DNA of 64,000 bases from Cynocephalus volans (GCF_027409185.1 NC_084462.1:158211490-158275489), one strand, 5' to 3'; counted from the stretch's first letter, positions 1 to 11,884 are shown. Notes: a model not told the origin generated them from the letters alone. Program-made: numbers and translations.

Positions 1-430
1 GAGAGCCCACCTGGTTTGCATCAATTTCCATCCTCTGGGAATACTCCCTGATATGCAGGGGTGGGCCCCTGGTGGTGACATCTATGATTTTGGCTGCATG
101 TCCTGGGCCATAACTGATTGATTGGGTAGACGTCTTTGCGAAAAGGAAGCCAACAACCCTCTCTCATGGGGATTTAAAATTTCAGTGGGGAGAAAGTCTG
201 GAGGGTAGTGGACTTCCAACATCCAGGAGGAAAGGTTCTTAACTTCCTGACACTGAGCTCCTGAGCTGTGCTGGTTCCTGCCTTTCTGACTTTGAGACTT
301 AGTTGTTCATCAATTCCTCTCCCTCCTCCTTTTTTCTTGCATATCTATCATCCTTCCAATAAACCACTTTTTTGCTTAGTTTAGCTGAGTCAGTTTCTGT
401 TACTCTCAACTGAAAAAGTTAACAGATACA
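1..430. repeat. Interspersed repeat, copy A (family not named; LTR-like 3' end)
   Basis: Positions 1-190 are the reverse complement, with scattered mismatches, of about 8,795-8,985. Shared blocks include TGATATGCAGGGGTGGGCCC, CATGTCCTGGGCCATAACTG and CAACCCTCTCTCATGGGGA. The element continues to about 430 with an AATAAA-type signal (CCAATAAACC near 355) and an ending that resembles an LTR 3' end. It may start left of the window. I do not recognise the family. Confidence 0.6.
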
Positions 431-689
431 GATTCTATGCTGAAATCTCTTGGAACTTCTTTTCTATACTTTTATCAGGTATTATCATGTTAGCATAGCC
501 TGCAAACTTTTAGGGCCTCAAGAAAAAATTTTTAAATGGTTCCCAACTTTATCAATTTTGTTCACTTGAAATTTTGTTTAGTATCTTAGGGTAAGGGACA
601 TTTGGTTCGAAATTATAAGTAGGTGCTTCACTATATTGAGGGATATCAGATTTTTGTCTGCTAAAACTAACCTCCTCCCAAGTTTTCTT

Positions 690-880
690 TTTCTTTTTTA
701 AAATTTATTTATTGATTTTTAATTGAAACATGATTGTCAGGTACAGTGTTGAATATCAATACCTGTGTGCAATATGTGATCCTCAAATCAGGATTATTAC
801 TATATTTATCATTATACAATGTAATCATTTTTTATGGTCCTTTACCAATTTCTTGCTAACCCCCTCCCTCTCCGAGTTTT
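690..880 (-). repeat. L1 3' end fragment
   Basis: AT-rich sequence running into a block resembling the reverse complement of an L1 3' end (CAATACCTGTGTGCAATATG, then GTCCTTTACCAATTTCTTGC and a pyrimidine-rich run). It parallels the L1 3' ends at about 24,180 and 26,750. A short, old fragment. Confidence 0.5.
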
Positions 881-1041
881 CATTAATACACATAAGATAG
901 ACCTCGCCCACTCCTCACAAAAAAACACAGAAGACCACAAATTAAAATTCAATATTTGTTAAGTTTGTCAAACTACAGAGAACAAGCCCATAACCATTAC
1001 ACAAGACTAACTCTTTTATGATAAGAAAAATCACAAACTTT

Positions 1042-1213
1042 GGGCCGGCCCATGGCTCACTTGGGAGAGTGTGGTGCTGATAACACCAAGGCCACGGGTT
1101 CGGATCCCATATAGGGATGGCCGGTTGGCTCACTGGCTGAGCTGACAACACCAAGCCAAGGGTTGAGATCCCCTTACTGGTCATCTTTATAAAAAAAAAC
1201 AAAAAAAAAAAGA
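1042..1213 (+). mobile_element. CYN-type tRNA-derived SINE, dimer
   Basis: A left monomer starting GGGCCGGCCCATGGCTCAC with a B-box-like GGGTTCGGATCCC is joined through ATATAGGGATGGCC to a right monomer ending CCCCTTACTGGTCATCTTT and a poly(A) tail. A perfect 18-bp target-site duplication (AAGAAAAATCACAAACTT) lies at 1,023-1,040 and 1,214-1,231. The right-monomer A box is shortened. Confidence 0.93.
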
Positions 1214-1389
1214 AAGAAAAATCACAAACTTAAGGGGAAGCAATAGATTATTTAACACAAAGTTTTAGGAAAACTGATTATTTAGGAAAAAATTCTACTT
1301 GGAGCTTCTCTTCATACCACATTGTGGCTGAGACTAACTGGCCACCTATCTTCCCTTTAGTAACAGAATCTCTGAGTTGAAGGTGGCAG

Positions 1390-1700
1390 ATGGCCACCCA
1401 ACTCCAATCTACAATTCCAATCTCTCCCGCAGCTAGGAATAATCATGTGATGAAATTCTAGCCAATAAGTGAACAGAAGGGATGTATACCACTGCTGCAT
1501 TCCTTTAAGACAGAAATTGCTTCTCCTCCTCGTCTTCCCCTCTGCTTGTGGCCTAGAATGTAGAACGGTTGAAGCTGCAGATGCTAATGAAGATAACATT
1601 GTAAAAGAAGGCAGAACAACAAGGAAGACACCTGGGTCCCTGATAATCTACCTACCTGGGACTACCCGTCTAACCTCCTGACTGTTACATCAAAGAGAAA
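1390..1700. repeat. Possible ancient interspersed repeat
   Basis: Blocks such as AGCCAATAAGTGAACAGAAG and ACACCTGGGTCCCTGATAA resemble an element also seen at about 32,400-32,700 (GCCAATGAGACATAAG, CCTGGGTCCTTGATGAC). The short frames here are not credible genes. Confidence 0.4.
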
Positions 1701-2773
1701 TAATTTCTATATTTTTTGAACAACTTTATTTTTATGTCACAGTTGTAGCAACAAAAACAAAACAAAACAAAACTAATGAGACTTCCACTTCCAGGTTGGA
1801 TTTAATAGGGACAGGCAAGCCATCACTTTCATAGTAACAACTAGATAAAACTATATATGTCACTCAAAAGATGAAATAGTTTTAAAGACATTGAAGAGCT
1901 GTCTTCAATGCAAAGCAAAGAGGACTGACGAACTAAAATTCCAGAGAGGAAAAAGCCCTTTCTTCGTGAGCTGAAATTGCCAGCCACTTTCTCTCCTTGT
2001 GGTACTTGTAGAGTTCAAGCATGGGCTAATGACAATTGGGCTTGCCATGGGCAGAAGAACTCTACAAAGAGAAAGAAAATTAGCAGAGCTTATGGCAGCT
2101 GCACAGATGTGCAAGACAGACAATTCTAGAAGAGCCCCAAACATATGGCCAGTTTTTCGCACAGTACATTTACCAAGTGCTGGAGATGCTAGAGGTCTAG
2201 ACTAGAAGAGTTCCTAAACCTTCAGCCCAGCCCAACCCAGCTATTTGGATAGAGATGCTTAGCCTCTCACCCTACCTGGTGTAAGAGAGCAAAAGGCAAA
2301 AACATTGACTTTAGTCTTTGAAAGTCTTTTATACACATTATCTAGCAATCAATCAAAAACTTCTGCTTTCCGAGGAAGGAAGGAGGAAGAGAGGGAGGGA
2401 CTATGAAACAAAGACAGAAGGTACAGTATACACCTAATGTATCCATCTCATTACTTCAGCACTGCTAGTCCTGGGAAGTTTCTCACAACTTGATCTTCCC
2501 TCTCTTTAGTCTCGTGTCCAGAAGTAGAAATTCCTCGTTTAATTTTTTAACATTTTCAAAACTGCAAACCAGACATCAAATCTTTTCCTAGGACCCAGAT
2601 CTCTATTCCACCAAGAAACTCAAAATCATCATAATCATTTCATTGTTTTCACTCATTCTACTATTTCATTTCTATCTATATGTCAAGAACTATACTCTGT
2701 ATTTGATGATACAAAATAATCCTTGTCTTCAAGAACTGTGAAGTCTTTTTTTAAAACAGAAAATGGATGTAAA
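1701..2773. other. No recognised feature
   Basis: SPTLC2 intron sequence. I see only short open frames without a coding signature, a purine-rich stretch near 2,370-2,400 and no RNA gene or repeat I can name. Confidence 0.6.
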
Positions 2774-2859
2774 TACAAGGGGTCTTCAGAAAGTTCATGG
2801 AAAGATTTGTATTATTTCTTAATTCTATTTTTCCATGAACTTTTTGAAGTATCCTTGTA
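2774..2859. mobile_element. Palindromic mariner-like MITE
   Basis: An 82-bp element (2,776-2,857) flanked by TA on both sides. Its arms are inverted repeats: the left begins CAAGGGGTCTTCAGAAAGTT, and the right arm read on the minus strand begins CAAGGATACTTCAAAAAGTT. Both run on into CATGGAAA. TA target sites and the TTCAAAAAGTTCATGG terminus are typical of mariner/Tc1 elements. Related copies lie near 13,621 and 26,674. Confidence 0.8.
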
Positions 2860-3844
2860 TTAACAATTTTTGAGATAAAAGAGAATAAGAAAACTATTTT
2901 AAAGAATATTGTCTAATGGGATTTATATTTAAATATGCAAGACGAAAAATGCACACAGTGATAAGCATTTCTTTTACAAGTTATTCTCCAAGCTGTCTCA
3001 CTTTTCTTCACCTGACTAAGTAACACAATAAAGGAAAGCAAATTAAGCAATTTGTCCAGTCTCAAGAAGGTTAAATATCAAAGTTGGGACTAGAATCCAG
3101 TCCTTATTTTCATTTATTGCCATTTCTTAGTCATATTCCTGAGATTTTCTATGAATCAAACTTTCCTCTAATTATTACAGAGGTACTACAACTTAATCTG
3201 CTTGTTTTAAAATCATCAATGGCTTAATATTAGAGTTTTACTTTAAACTCATCTTTCATCCTCATTTTTGCTATTCATATAGGGGTTTTTTTTGTTGTTG
3301 TTATTCAATTATTAACTAGGCTTGGATTGAGATAAACATTTATATGCATTTCCTCTGCTAAGAAAATGTCTTTTGCTATTAAAAAAAAAAAAGGTCTGTT
3401 CTTTGGAAATGAGGTTTACCTGCTAATTTAGCTGTCCTGGAAATAACCTGCTTCTTTTGCCTATATAAAAGCCAAGTAGAAGGCAATAAAGGTTTAGCAC
3501 ATACTGCAGAGGTCTCCAACAGATAGGTCTATTACAGTCTAACCACTGATCACAGGCCCCTTTTCTCAGCCCAGCTTCTTGGCATTTCAAATCAATGTGA
3601 AAAAAAGACAGGCATGTCAGCAAGTCAGTGCCAACACATTTCCCTTTCTTATATCACTAGCCAGTTTCACAGCTTAAACCCTGGTAAGACAACAGGGAGA
3701 GGTGCTGCAGAAGTCACTACTGGCACTGTTACGCCTTAGGAAGAGCTAATGGAAAGGCAACCAGCCTATCAAACTATAATTAATACAAAAAAATAGAGAT
3801 AAAAATATACTCAATACCTAGACTTAATCAAAACTTAACAATTA
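2860..3844. other. No recognised feature
   Basis: AT-rich intron sequence with short A- and T-runs. The open frame at 3,423-3,623 minus matches no protein I know. Confidence 0.6.
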
Positions 3845-3930
3845 TTAAAGTTATCATTCATTCATTCATTTCTTCCATTAATACCTGTTGAGCCCCTACT
3901 ACAAGCTAGACATGATCTGAACACTAGAAA
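3845..3930 (+). repeat. L2 fragment
   Basis: TTCATTCATTCATTTCTTCC followed by CCTGTTGAGCCCCTACTACA and AAGCTAGACATGATCTGAAC has the layout of an L2 3' region. It is cut by the Tigger-like element that follows and may resume at 4,345. Confidence 0.6.
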
Positions 3931-3932
3931 TA

Positions 3933-4345
3933 CAGGTGCTCCATGACTTACAATGGGGTTAATGTACCAACAAACTCATTATAAGCTGAAAATATTATAA
4001 GTCCAAAATGCATTTAATACACCTAGCCTACTGAACATCATAGCTTAGAAAGTACTCAGAACGCTTACATTAGCCTACAGTTGGGCAAAATATCTAACAC
4101 AAAACCTATGTTATAATAAAGTTTTTATAATAATTTTATAAATTATATAATAAATTTTATAATAAAGTGTTGAATATCTCACGTAATTTACTGAATACTG
4201 TACTAAAAGAGAAAAACAGAATGGCTGTATGGGTACTCAAAACATGTTTTATACTGAACATGTATTGCTTTTGCATCATCGTAAAGCAGAAAAATCATAA
4301 GTCGAATCATCAGGTAAGGTGGGGACTGTCTGCACAGCAGCTCAC
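3933..4345. mobile_element. Tigger-like DNA transposon remnant
   Basis: The ends are inverted relatives of each other: GTGCTCCATGACTTACAATG at the left, and ATAAGTCGAATCATCAGGTA then GTGGGGACTGTCTG at the right. This is the TcMar-Tigger/MER44-46 style of terminus. The interior is AT-rich and decayed, with no transposase frame. Subfamily uncertain. Confidence 0.65.
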
Positions 4346-4775
4346 ACCCCAGTGAGAGAGGCAGACAATAGATACATAACATCATGTCAAACAGTTAGCA
4401 GTGCTACAATCAAGAAAAATCATGGAAAGAAAGCATTTTAGAAAAGGTGGTTAGGGACAACCTCTGAAGGAGCTATGGTATGAGCAAGGATTGACATAGA
4501 ACAGGGAAGAAAACTAAGGAAAAAAGGTTATCAGGCAGAGCAACTGTAAAGGCAAAAGCCCTGAGGCAGGTGCAATTGACGTTGATGTGCTCTGGGAACA
4601 TCAGAAGGGCTAGCATGGCTGCAGTGCAGTGACCTGGCAGGATATGAAGTCAGAGAGGTACAGAAGAGCCAGATCATACATGGCTTTGTAAGTCCTGTAG
4701 AAACACTGTATTTTATCAGTGATAGGAGGCCATCAGGATAGTGTCATGATCTGACATATGTAAGAAGTTCTCCAA
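4345..4775 (+). repeat. L2 fragment
   Basis: CCAGTGAGAGAGGCAGACAA, GAAAGCATTTTAGAAAAGGT, GCAAAAGCCCTGAGGCAGG and a terminal ATAGTGTCATGATCTGACAT follow the order of a mammalian L2 3' region. Probably one insertion together with 3,845-3,930, split by the Tigger-like element. Confidence 0.65.
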
Positions 4776-4859
4776 TTCTTTTAAGAAGTCTGCCCTGAGG
4801 AAATGCTGCAATTTCCCTTGCTCCCCAGGGGTGAAAACTCTACCCTAAATTTGGTATTT

Positions 4860-6300
4860 ATAATTCCCATGCATTTAAAAAATACCTTTACTGCATAAAT
4901 ATATAGACATAAACAATACAGTATTATCCTGCATGTATTAGTACTTTACTCCTTATATTACTGAATAATATCCCTCTGTATGGATATACCATATTTTATT
5001 TATCTGCTCATTAGTTGATGGACTCTTGGATTGTCTCCACTTTTTGGCTATTATAAATAATGCTATGAACATTCATAAATAAGTTTTTGTGAAAACTTGT
5101 TTCATTTCTTTTGCAAGAACTGCTGGATCATATGGTAATTCTATGATTAACATTTTAGGCATTGTTTTCAAAGTGGCTGCATCATTTTATAATCCCACCA
5201 GCAATGAGGGTTCCAATTTCTCTATATCCTCACCAACACTTAAGTCTGGCTTTTTATTTTAGCTACCTTAGTGGTATCTCATTGTGGTTTTGATTTGCCT
5301 TTTCCTAATAACTAATAATGGTCAGCATCTTTTCATGTGCTTATTAGCCTTTTGTATCTTCTTTGGAGAAATATCTATTTATATTCTTTGACTATCTTTT
5401 AATTGGGTCTTTTATTGTTGAGTTGTAAGAGTATTTTATATATTGTAGATAAGTCCCTTATCTGCTATATGATTTGCAAATATTTTCTTCCATTCTGTGT
5501 GTTGTCTTTTCACTTTCTTGATGTTGCCCTTTGATGCACAATTTTTTAATTTCTTATCTATTTTTCTTTTGGTTGCTTGTACTTTCCCTATTTAAGAGTC
5601 ACAAAGACTTACCCCTATGTTCTCTTCTAACAATTTTATAGTTTTAGCTCTCTACTTAGTTCTTTGATCCATTTTGAGTTAATTCTTTGAGGCAGGGGTC
5701 CAAATTAGTTCTTTTGCATGTGGATATCCAGTTATCCCCACACCACTTTTTGAAAAGGCCATTCCTTTCCGCTTGAATTGTCTTGGCACTCTTGTCAAAA
5801 CCCAGCCATAAATGTAAGGATTTATTTCTGGACTCTCAATTATATTCTATTGATCTATAAGTCTAGTCTATCTTTATGCCAGCACCACACTGTCTTGATT
5901 ACTGTGTTTTTTTAGTAAGTTTGGAAATTGGGAAGTGAGTCCTCCAACTTTGTTTTTTCAAGATTTTGTACACTACGGGTCCTTATATCTCCATAAAAAT
6001 TTCAGGATCAGCTTGGCAAGGTCTCAAAAAAATGCCAGCTGAGATTTTAATAAGGGTTGTGCTAAATCTGTAGATCTGGAAAGTATTTCCATCTTAACAA
6101 TATTGTCTTCCGATCCCTAAACATCAGATGTCTTTCCATTTATTTAGACCTTATTTTTTTCAACAATGTTCTGTAGTTTTCAGTGTACAAGTCAGCACCT
6201 TTTTTGTTAATTTTTTTTCTAAGTATCTTATTCTTTTTGATGCTTTTATGTGAAGTCCTTTTTTGTTTGTTTTTAGTACTATTTATTTCATTATCAGTTT
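4860..6300 (-). mobile_element. Old L1 fragment (ORF2 3' part, decayed)
   Basis: Read on the minus strand this is the 3' part of an L1 ORF2 with many stops and indels. Plus-strand landmarks are TGCTGGATCATATGGTAATT, AATCCCACCAGCAATGAGGG, TGGTATCTCATTGTGGTTTT, ATTTGCAAATATTTTCTTCC and TCAGCTTGGCAAGGTCTC. No intact reading frame remains. Confidence 0.85.
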
Positions 6301-6890
6301 TACAAATTGCTGAGGATGGGCAAAGCCAGGATGGTAACTTAAACCCCAAGCACTTCTCATTAAGTGACAATCTGATCAGCAAGGCCCTGGTACTGAGCAG
6401 CAGCAGACAGTGGAGGGCATCCCAGGAACCACACAGCACATGTAGCAGTGTTAAAAACCCATTCCCAGAAGCAACATGTGGGACTTGGTCCTCATCAGCT
6501 AGGAGTCTACTCCACTGGCTCTTGGTACCTACCAAACCTCTTTAGAGGAGGCACCACGGAGGCAAGATGGGCTGGGCAGAGAGCAAGACTGGAGATTCCC
6601 ATGACCACAAAGGGGCCCTACCACTGGAAAGGATGGCTAGCCCATACCCTGCCTGGGGTGAGACCAGTAGCCAGGCTGGCATGTGGCTGTGGCTTATTGT
6701 TCTGTCTCCTTCCCTAGTTATCAAACTGCTACCTAGTTATGGTGTGAAGGAGGGGACAGGGACTTAGGACTGAAGGTGGGAGGTAAACCCCTTTTGTCTA
6801 TCCCGGTAAATAGCCCTAGCCTTCCTGGGGCTATACTGATTAAGAAATGAGATCAAACCTTAGAGATCCCTCCATCCCAAAGCTGCTATT
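6300..6890. other. Unassigned GC-richer block between two L1 fragments
   Basis: About 590 bp of clearly less AT-rich sequence than its L1 flanks. It carries overlapping frames of 60-130 codons on both strands, none recognisable. The flanking L1 pieces cover an overlapping part of ORF2, so they are separate insertions, not two halves of one element. Could be an old LTR/MER element or unique intron sequence. Confidence 0.5.
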
Positions 6891-6894
6891 AGTT

Positions 6895-7400
6895 TTAAAC
6901 AATCCAATTTATCAACCTTTATAGTTTGTGCTTTGGTGGTTTTAGGAAAATCATTTTGTACTTCACACTCGTAAAAATTTCTCCTATATGCTACAGTTCT
7001 AAATTTTTTGATTTTCACATTTGGATATTTAAAAACCTGGAATTGATTTTACAGAATGGTGTCAGGTGGGGATCTATTTTTTCTTTTTTTCCACATGAAA
7101 AACCACTTGTTTCAGCACAAACTAATAAAAAAGGCAGTCCATTCCATATTAATTTGAGATGCCACAACTATTATCTATCAAATTCCGTATTCACAGTGTA
7201 ATCTTTCTGGGTTTTCTATTCTGTTCCACTTCTCTACTGTTTAATCAAAATTATATGCCCAAATTACTACAGTTCTATGGTAAGTCTTATCTAATAAAAG
7301 TGATTCAACCCCACCTACTTTTTCTTCAAAACTACCTTGGCTCTTCTTGGCCCTTTGCTTTCCTATATAAATTTCAGCATCAATTTAAGAAAGAAAGAAT
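6895..7400 (-). mobile_element. Second old L1 fragment (ORF2, decayed)
   Basis: Plus-strand landmarks: GGGGATCTATTTTTTCTTTT, ACTACAGTTCTATGGTAAGT and CTTGGCTCTTCTTGGCCCTT followed by TTCCTATATAAATTTC. These are L1 ORF2 read in reverse. It is a different subfamily from, and overlaps in content with, the L1 at 4,860-6,300. Confidence 0.7.
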
Positions 7401-7789
7401 GAGAAAATGAAAGAGAAAAGGAAAAAAAAAAACACTTAGAGGGTAAGATTTTAACTGAAACTGCATTGCCTTTAAGAATCAATTTAAGGAAACTGGCATC
7501 TTTGTCACATTATCATCAGTGCATTTTGGGAACCCAAGATGATTTTGTGTAACATTACACTGATGGTATTATTCACTTAAAGATGAGGTTTAGATCACTT
7601 AAATTGTAGCCAACTGCGCTTCAGAAATCAGCAAACCTTTAAAAATAGCTCTAAATCCTCCTTAAATTTATTTTATAGAATGATACTCTGATTGGAATCT
7701 AATAAATGTATACTTTTACTTTTTCATCAAGCAAACCTCACATCTACCAATGTTTTCTTAGAAGAAAATCAAAAGTGTGAGATGTACAA

Positions 7790-8520
7790 AGTGCCTACAT
7801 ATTAGTAATACTGGGAAAAGCCTAAATATTATGAATGGGAATTGGTTAAATAAATTATACTATATATCCATATTATGGAATTTATGTGTCCTTTAAAAGA
7901 ATGGTATTTGTTTATACTGATGATAAACTATATTAAAGATATTAAGTAGAGGGGCCGGCCTGTGGCTCACTTGGGAGAGTGTGGTGCTGATAACACCAAG
8001 GCCACGGGTTCAGATCCCATATAGGGATGGCCGGTTCGCTCACTGGGTGAGCATGGTGCTGACAACACCAAGTCAAGGGTTAAGATCCCCTTACCGGTCA
8101 TCTTTAAAAAAAAAAAAAGATTAAGTAGAAAAAAATTGTAAGACATGCTATATGATTTCTTTTATGCAAAATTGTACATTTCTCTATGTATACACATAAA
8201 CTTTTACACAAATATAAAAGTCTGGCAGGATGCACATCAAAATGATAAGAGTGGTTATCTGTGAGCTAAAAAATTTAAGGAGATTTCAGAAGAATAGAAG
8301 AAATCTAGAGTTATCAGAGGTGGGGGGGAAGGAGAGGGGGTAGAGGAGAGATTGAACATGGATATAAAGAATAAGTATGATTTGTAACAATATGTAAGGT
8401 AGTAATATCAGTTTGATCAACATATATCAACGTTGAACCCCCAAAATATATATAATCAATTATGATTCAATAAAAATTTTTTAAAATAATAAATAAAAAG
8501 AAAAAAAGTAATAATAAAAA
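7790..8520 (+). repeat. Old L1 3' end, interrupted by a SINE
   Basis: GGGAATTGGTTAAATAAATT, CCATATTATGGAATTTATGT and CTTTAAAAGAATGGTATTTG are typical of an L1M/HAL1-like 3' end. The element is split by the CYN dimer at 7,951-8,118 and fades out in AT-rich sequence by about 8,520. Confidence 0.6.
7951..8118 (+). mobile_element. CYN-type SINE, dimer
   Basis: Full dimer starting GGGGCCGGCCTGTGGCTCAC, with centre GGATCCC-like and ATATAGGGATGGCCGG, right monomer TTCGCTCACTGGGTGAGC to CCTTACCGGTCATCTTT and a poly(A) tail. ATTAAGTAGA repeats on both sides as the target-site duplication. Confidence 0.93.
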
Positions 8521-8769
8521 AAAAGAAAATTTCAGGAGATTTTTGTTTTCTTTATACTTTAATGCGCTGGTGTAATTTTTTCCAAGTAGGTATTTTTTCA
8601 ACTTCTGCCTTTTCAGATAAAATAGTATTAAAATACATTTTTTTACAGAAGAAACACTACATATGTCCAATTTTAATTTTATGGAAAATATACAAATGTT
8701 CAATAAATACTAGCTTTTACAACTAAAAAAAATGTACAACTTCTCATGTATGTAAACTCTAATAAGGCA

Positions 8770-8990
8770 CTATTCCACCTAAGACAAATCCTCCCCATTA
8801 AAATTAAGTCCCCATGAGAGAGGGTTGTTGGGTTCCTTTTGGCAAAAATGCCTACCCTGTCAATCAGTTATGGCCCAGGACATGCAGTCACAAAGCATAA
8901 ATGTCATCACCAGGGGCCCACCCCTGCATATCAGGGAGTATTCCCAGAGAATGGAAATTGATGCAGATCAGGTGGGCTCTCTGGTAATGT
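8770..8990. repeat. Interspersed repeat, copy B (inverted relative to copy A)
   Basis: Reverse complement of the element at 1-190, including CAACCCTCTCTCATGGGGA, CCATAACTGATTGACAGGGT, GGTGGGCCC and CCACCTGATCTGCATCAATT. The open frame at 8,825-9,088 lies partly in this repeat and is not a gene. Confidence 0.75.
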
Positions 8991-8999
8991 GCACTACAA

Positions 9000-9724
9000 A
9001 GCCAGATCGGAGCACGTGGAGGGAGCAGAGTGCAAGCGATGGTATTACAGGGTCAGAATGTGCTGGAGGTGGAAGAGAGCTAAGATGAAGATGCAGAATT
9101 TGTGGTGGAGCTGCGCTTGTGCTCCAGTCTCCTGACTCTTGCATCTGTCTGTTACATTATGATGCTCATCTAGATAGGAAAGCACTTGCTACAGAGGAGG
9201 TTTGGGTGGCAAGTTAGAGTGGTAACTCCAGGGCAGACATCAGTGCCCAGTGTGTACAGGATGCCACTGAACTGAAATGTTCCAGTTCATATACACTTAA
9301 AGTTCTCTGTTTTTGGTTTTCAATAGAAAAACGGTAATGTCAAACTACAAATGTGTTTTACAGCTAGCTTTGGAAGCACTTTTCAGTCCACTCCATATGA
9401 GAATACTTATTGACAAATATTAAGGAATTTATCCTGACTGCAAGAAAAAATGTGGACTCCCTACTTTTCAACATTTCCCTGCCAAAAAAGGACACTTCCG
9501 GAAATACATGTTCAGAGTGTGGCATAGCTTGTGTGATTTGCGCAAAACTTCAAACTATTCTCTCTAGTATGTGTGATATTCAGTAGGAAGAGGCTAGTAC
9601 ATTTCAGTACAATTCCAAAAGATCAGCCTTCATAACCAATTCTTTAGAGATGAAATCTATCGTCATCCCTAATATCTAATTTAAATTCTCAAAAATTACC
9701 AGTGAATTCTGTATCACCAAATCC
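9000..9724. other. No recognised feature
   Basis: Intron sequence without a recognisable repeat, RNA gene or coding exon. Confidence 0.55.
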
Positions 9725-9940
9725 AGTGTTATATTAGAGTCAGACAAACCCGAATACAATCCAGGCTTTACCAACTCATAACTGTTGATCTGGAGCCAGT
9801 TATTTAAGTGGTCTGGACTTCAGTCTTCTTATTTGTAAAATGGGAATACTGATTACCTAGCAAGGCTCTTGTGAAGATTAGCTAGATAAAGAAGCCAAGA
9901 GTAGGCGCTCAGTAAGTAAATGGTACCTATTACTACTATC
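9725..9940 (+). repeat. MIR SINE
   Basis: The order is MIR-like: AGTCAGACAAACCCGAATAC, then CAGTCTTCTTATTTGTAAAA TGGGAATA, then TGTGAAGATTAG and GTAGGCGCTCAGTAAGTAAA. Confidence 0.85.
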
Positions 9941-10065
9941 ACGTTTGGTATCTTGCCACCTGAAGATGGTGCTTAGCCCTCCTTAATGAAATAACCTCCT
10001 GTTCCCTGGTCTTTTCTCACACCACTTCCTCCCGATTGTGTTCTTTCACAATCTTCTTCAACAGC

Positions 10066-10104
10066 CCGTGTGCGTGTGTGTACATGCGTGTATGTGTGTG
10101 TGCA

Positions 10105-10140
<36 letters not shown>
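10066..10140 (+). repeat. (TG)n microsatellite
   Basis: Imperfect TG repeat with CATG/TATG interruptions ending in an uninterrupted TG run. Probably length-variable. The cysteine/valine-rich frame across it is an artefact. Confidence 0.97.
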
Positions 10141-10144
10141 CTTC

Positions 10145-11765
10145 CAGGAATATTATGATTTTCCGTATTACATCCTTGACACCTCCTCTTGCTTCGTGCC
10201 CTCTTCTAAGTAATCAACTCCCATGGGCGTCAACTACCACCCATTCATTCCTTCAACTAATATCTCCTGAGTTCCCATTACATACCCGACACAATACAAA
10301 TAGTAAAATCTCAAATGTTTGCTATAGGCAATTATTAATTAGGCGATTGAAAATAACTCAAGATCATCACATTTAACAGATCAGTGCTTTATTTATACAA
10401 TAGTTTCTAAATCTTTCCAGATTACAAAAGTGGTTGAATACTTTCCCCAACCTCAACATGTATTGTTGGAATAAGGCTGGATCACATCCATAGTTTCAGG
10501 ACACCTGCATATTTCACTGTACTTACGAAATATCAGAAAACAGCAGAGTGATTTACAATAACCACATTAAAAAATGAACCTCCAACACAGGACTATCCCA
10601 ATGGTTTAAGGTCCTACAGTTATGTATTGTTTCTACAAACAGAAATAAAAATGATTTTAAAACAAAAGGATAAATTTTCTGAAATTAAATGGGCAAGAGC
10701 ACAGATTTCAAGAGCAAAGAGCACACTTTCTTAATTGGTCACAAATTGCAAACTGTATTACAGAAGCCTTTTAGAAACTGTCCTGAAGGCAACTGACTTT
10801 TGAGGTCACAAACCATTTATTTAATCAAGTAAGGCACACCCACTCAGAATGCAAACACTGCCTCTACCCAGCCCTCTCAATTGCCTATTCTACCAATAAA
10901 CACTGCTTCTTTCTTTCAGAAATTGAATCTAATTGAATCAACCAATTAACTGTGTTGCTCAGAGCACTACACATTTCTAGGGCAACTGGGCCAACACTAA
11001 AAAGTGGGCAAGTCTGCCTTCTCTGAACATCCATGTCCTCAAATACTATCTTAAGGATAGAGTTGTTTATGTATTTTCCTAGAATTCTTATTTATTAAAG
11101 ACAATTCCTGAGTACCTCAAAGGACTCTGGAATCTTCCAGATTCAGCTAGTAAGAATCAAAATGTTCTTCCCCGTGGAGCAAAAAACATTTGAAAGAAAA
11201 ATCTTGTCTCACTACTTGTAATTAGTTAAAACATTGTTTCTGCAAAACCTTGAGGTCTTTGAGGTGTCTCATCAGGCCCTGCTACACCTGAACAGGTGTA
11301 CTGGCCGTTCTAGATTCTCCTCCGGTTCCTGTCTCATAACTAACTTCTGGTTTTCCTCAACTACCATCACGTTAAATCCCCAGTTACTATTTCCCCTCAG
11401 TGGAAACAAAAGCTGGTAGTTATTTACTATATCACGGGTCATTAGTTATTTATTTACCACCTTCTAAGTATAAGTAGCAGGACCAATACTTTGTTCTTTC
11501 TCCTTTGCTTGTCTTATTATTTAACATAAGAACATAACTTGTACCCCAATTCCTCCTTGAGACAGAATCTTACTCATTCTGACAATTAGAAGGCTCTCAT
11601 CTTTCTAATATCTCAAGAAAACTACTCTCAAGGGGGAAAAAGTTAGGTTCAAAACTGTCTCAAAGGCAGATAAATTTTTTCCTTTCATACTTGTTAACTA
11701 ATCAAGGAAAGCATAAGGTGTGTTCAAATCTCAAAAGTTCTATAAAGTAATGGAAGATCTTTTAG
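10145..11765. other. No recognised feature
   Basis: AT-rich intron sequence with a weak L2/MIR flavour near 10,240-10,300. No coding or RNA gene signal. Confidence 0.5.
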
Positions 11766-11866
11766 GGGGTTGGCCTAACTCACTTGGTTAGAGGGCAGCC
11801 TCACAACACCACAGTCATGGGATCAGATCCCCAAACCAGCCAGCCACCAAACAAGCAAAAAAAAGA
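11766..11866 (+). mobile_element. CYN-type SINE, decayed monomer
   Basis: GGTTGGCCTAACTCACTTGG (A-box region), GGGATCAGATCCC (B-box region), AACCAGCCAGCCACCAAA tail. Near-repeated flanks ATGGAAGATCTTTTA and ATGGAAGATATTTTTA mark the target-site duplication. Confidence 0.85.
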
Positions 11867-11884
11867 AATGGAAGATATTTTTAA

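Noticed and set aside
10038..10376. 112-codon frame with a Cys/Val repeat
   Set aside because: Translation of a (TG)n microsatellite.
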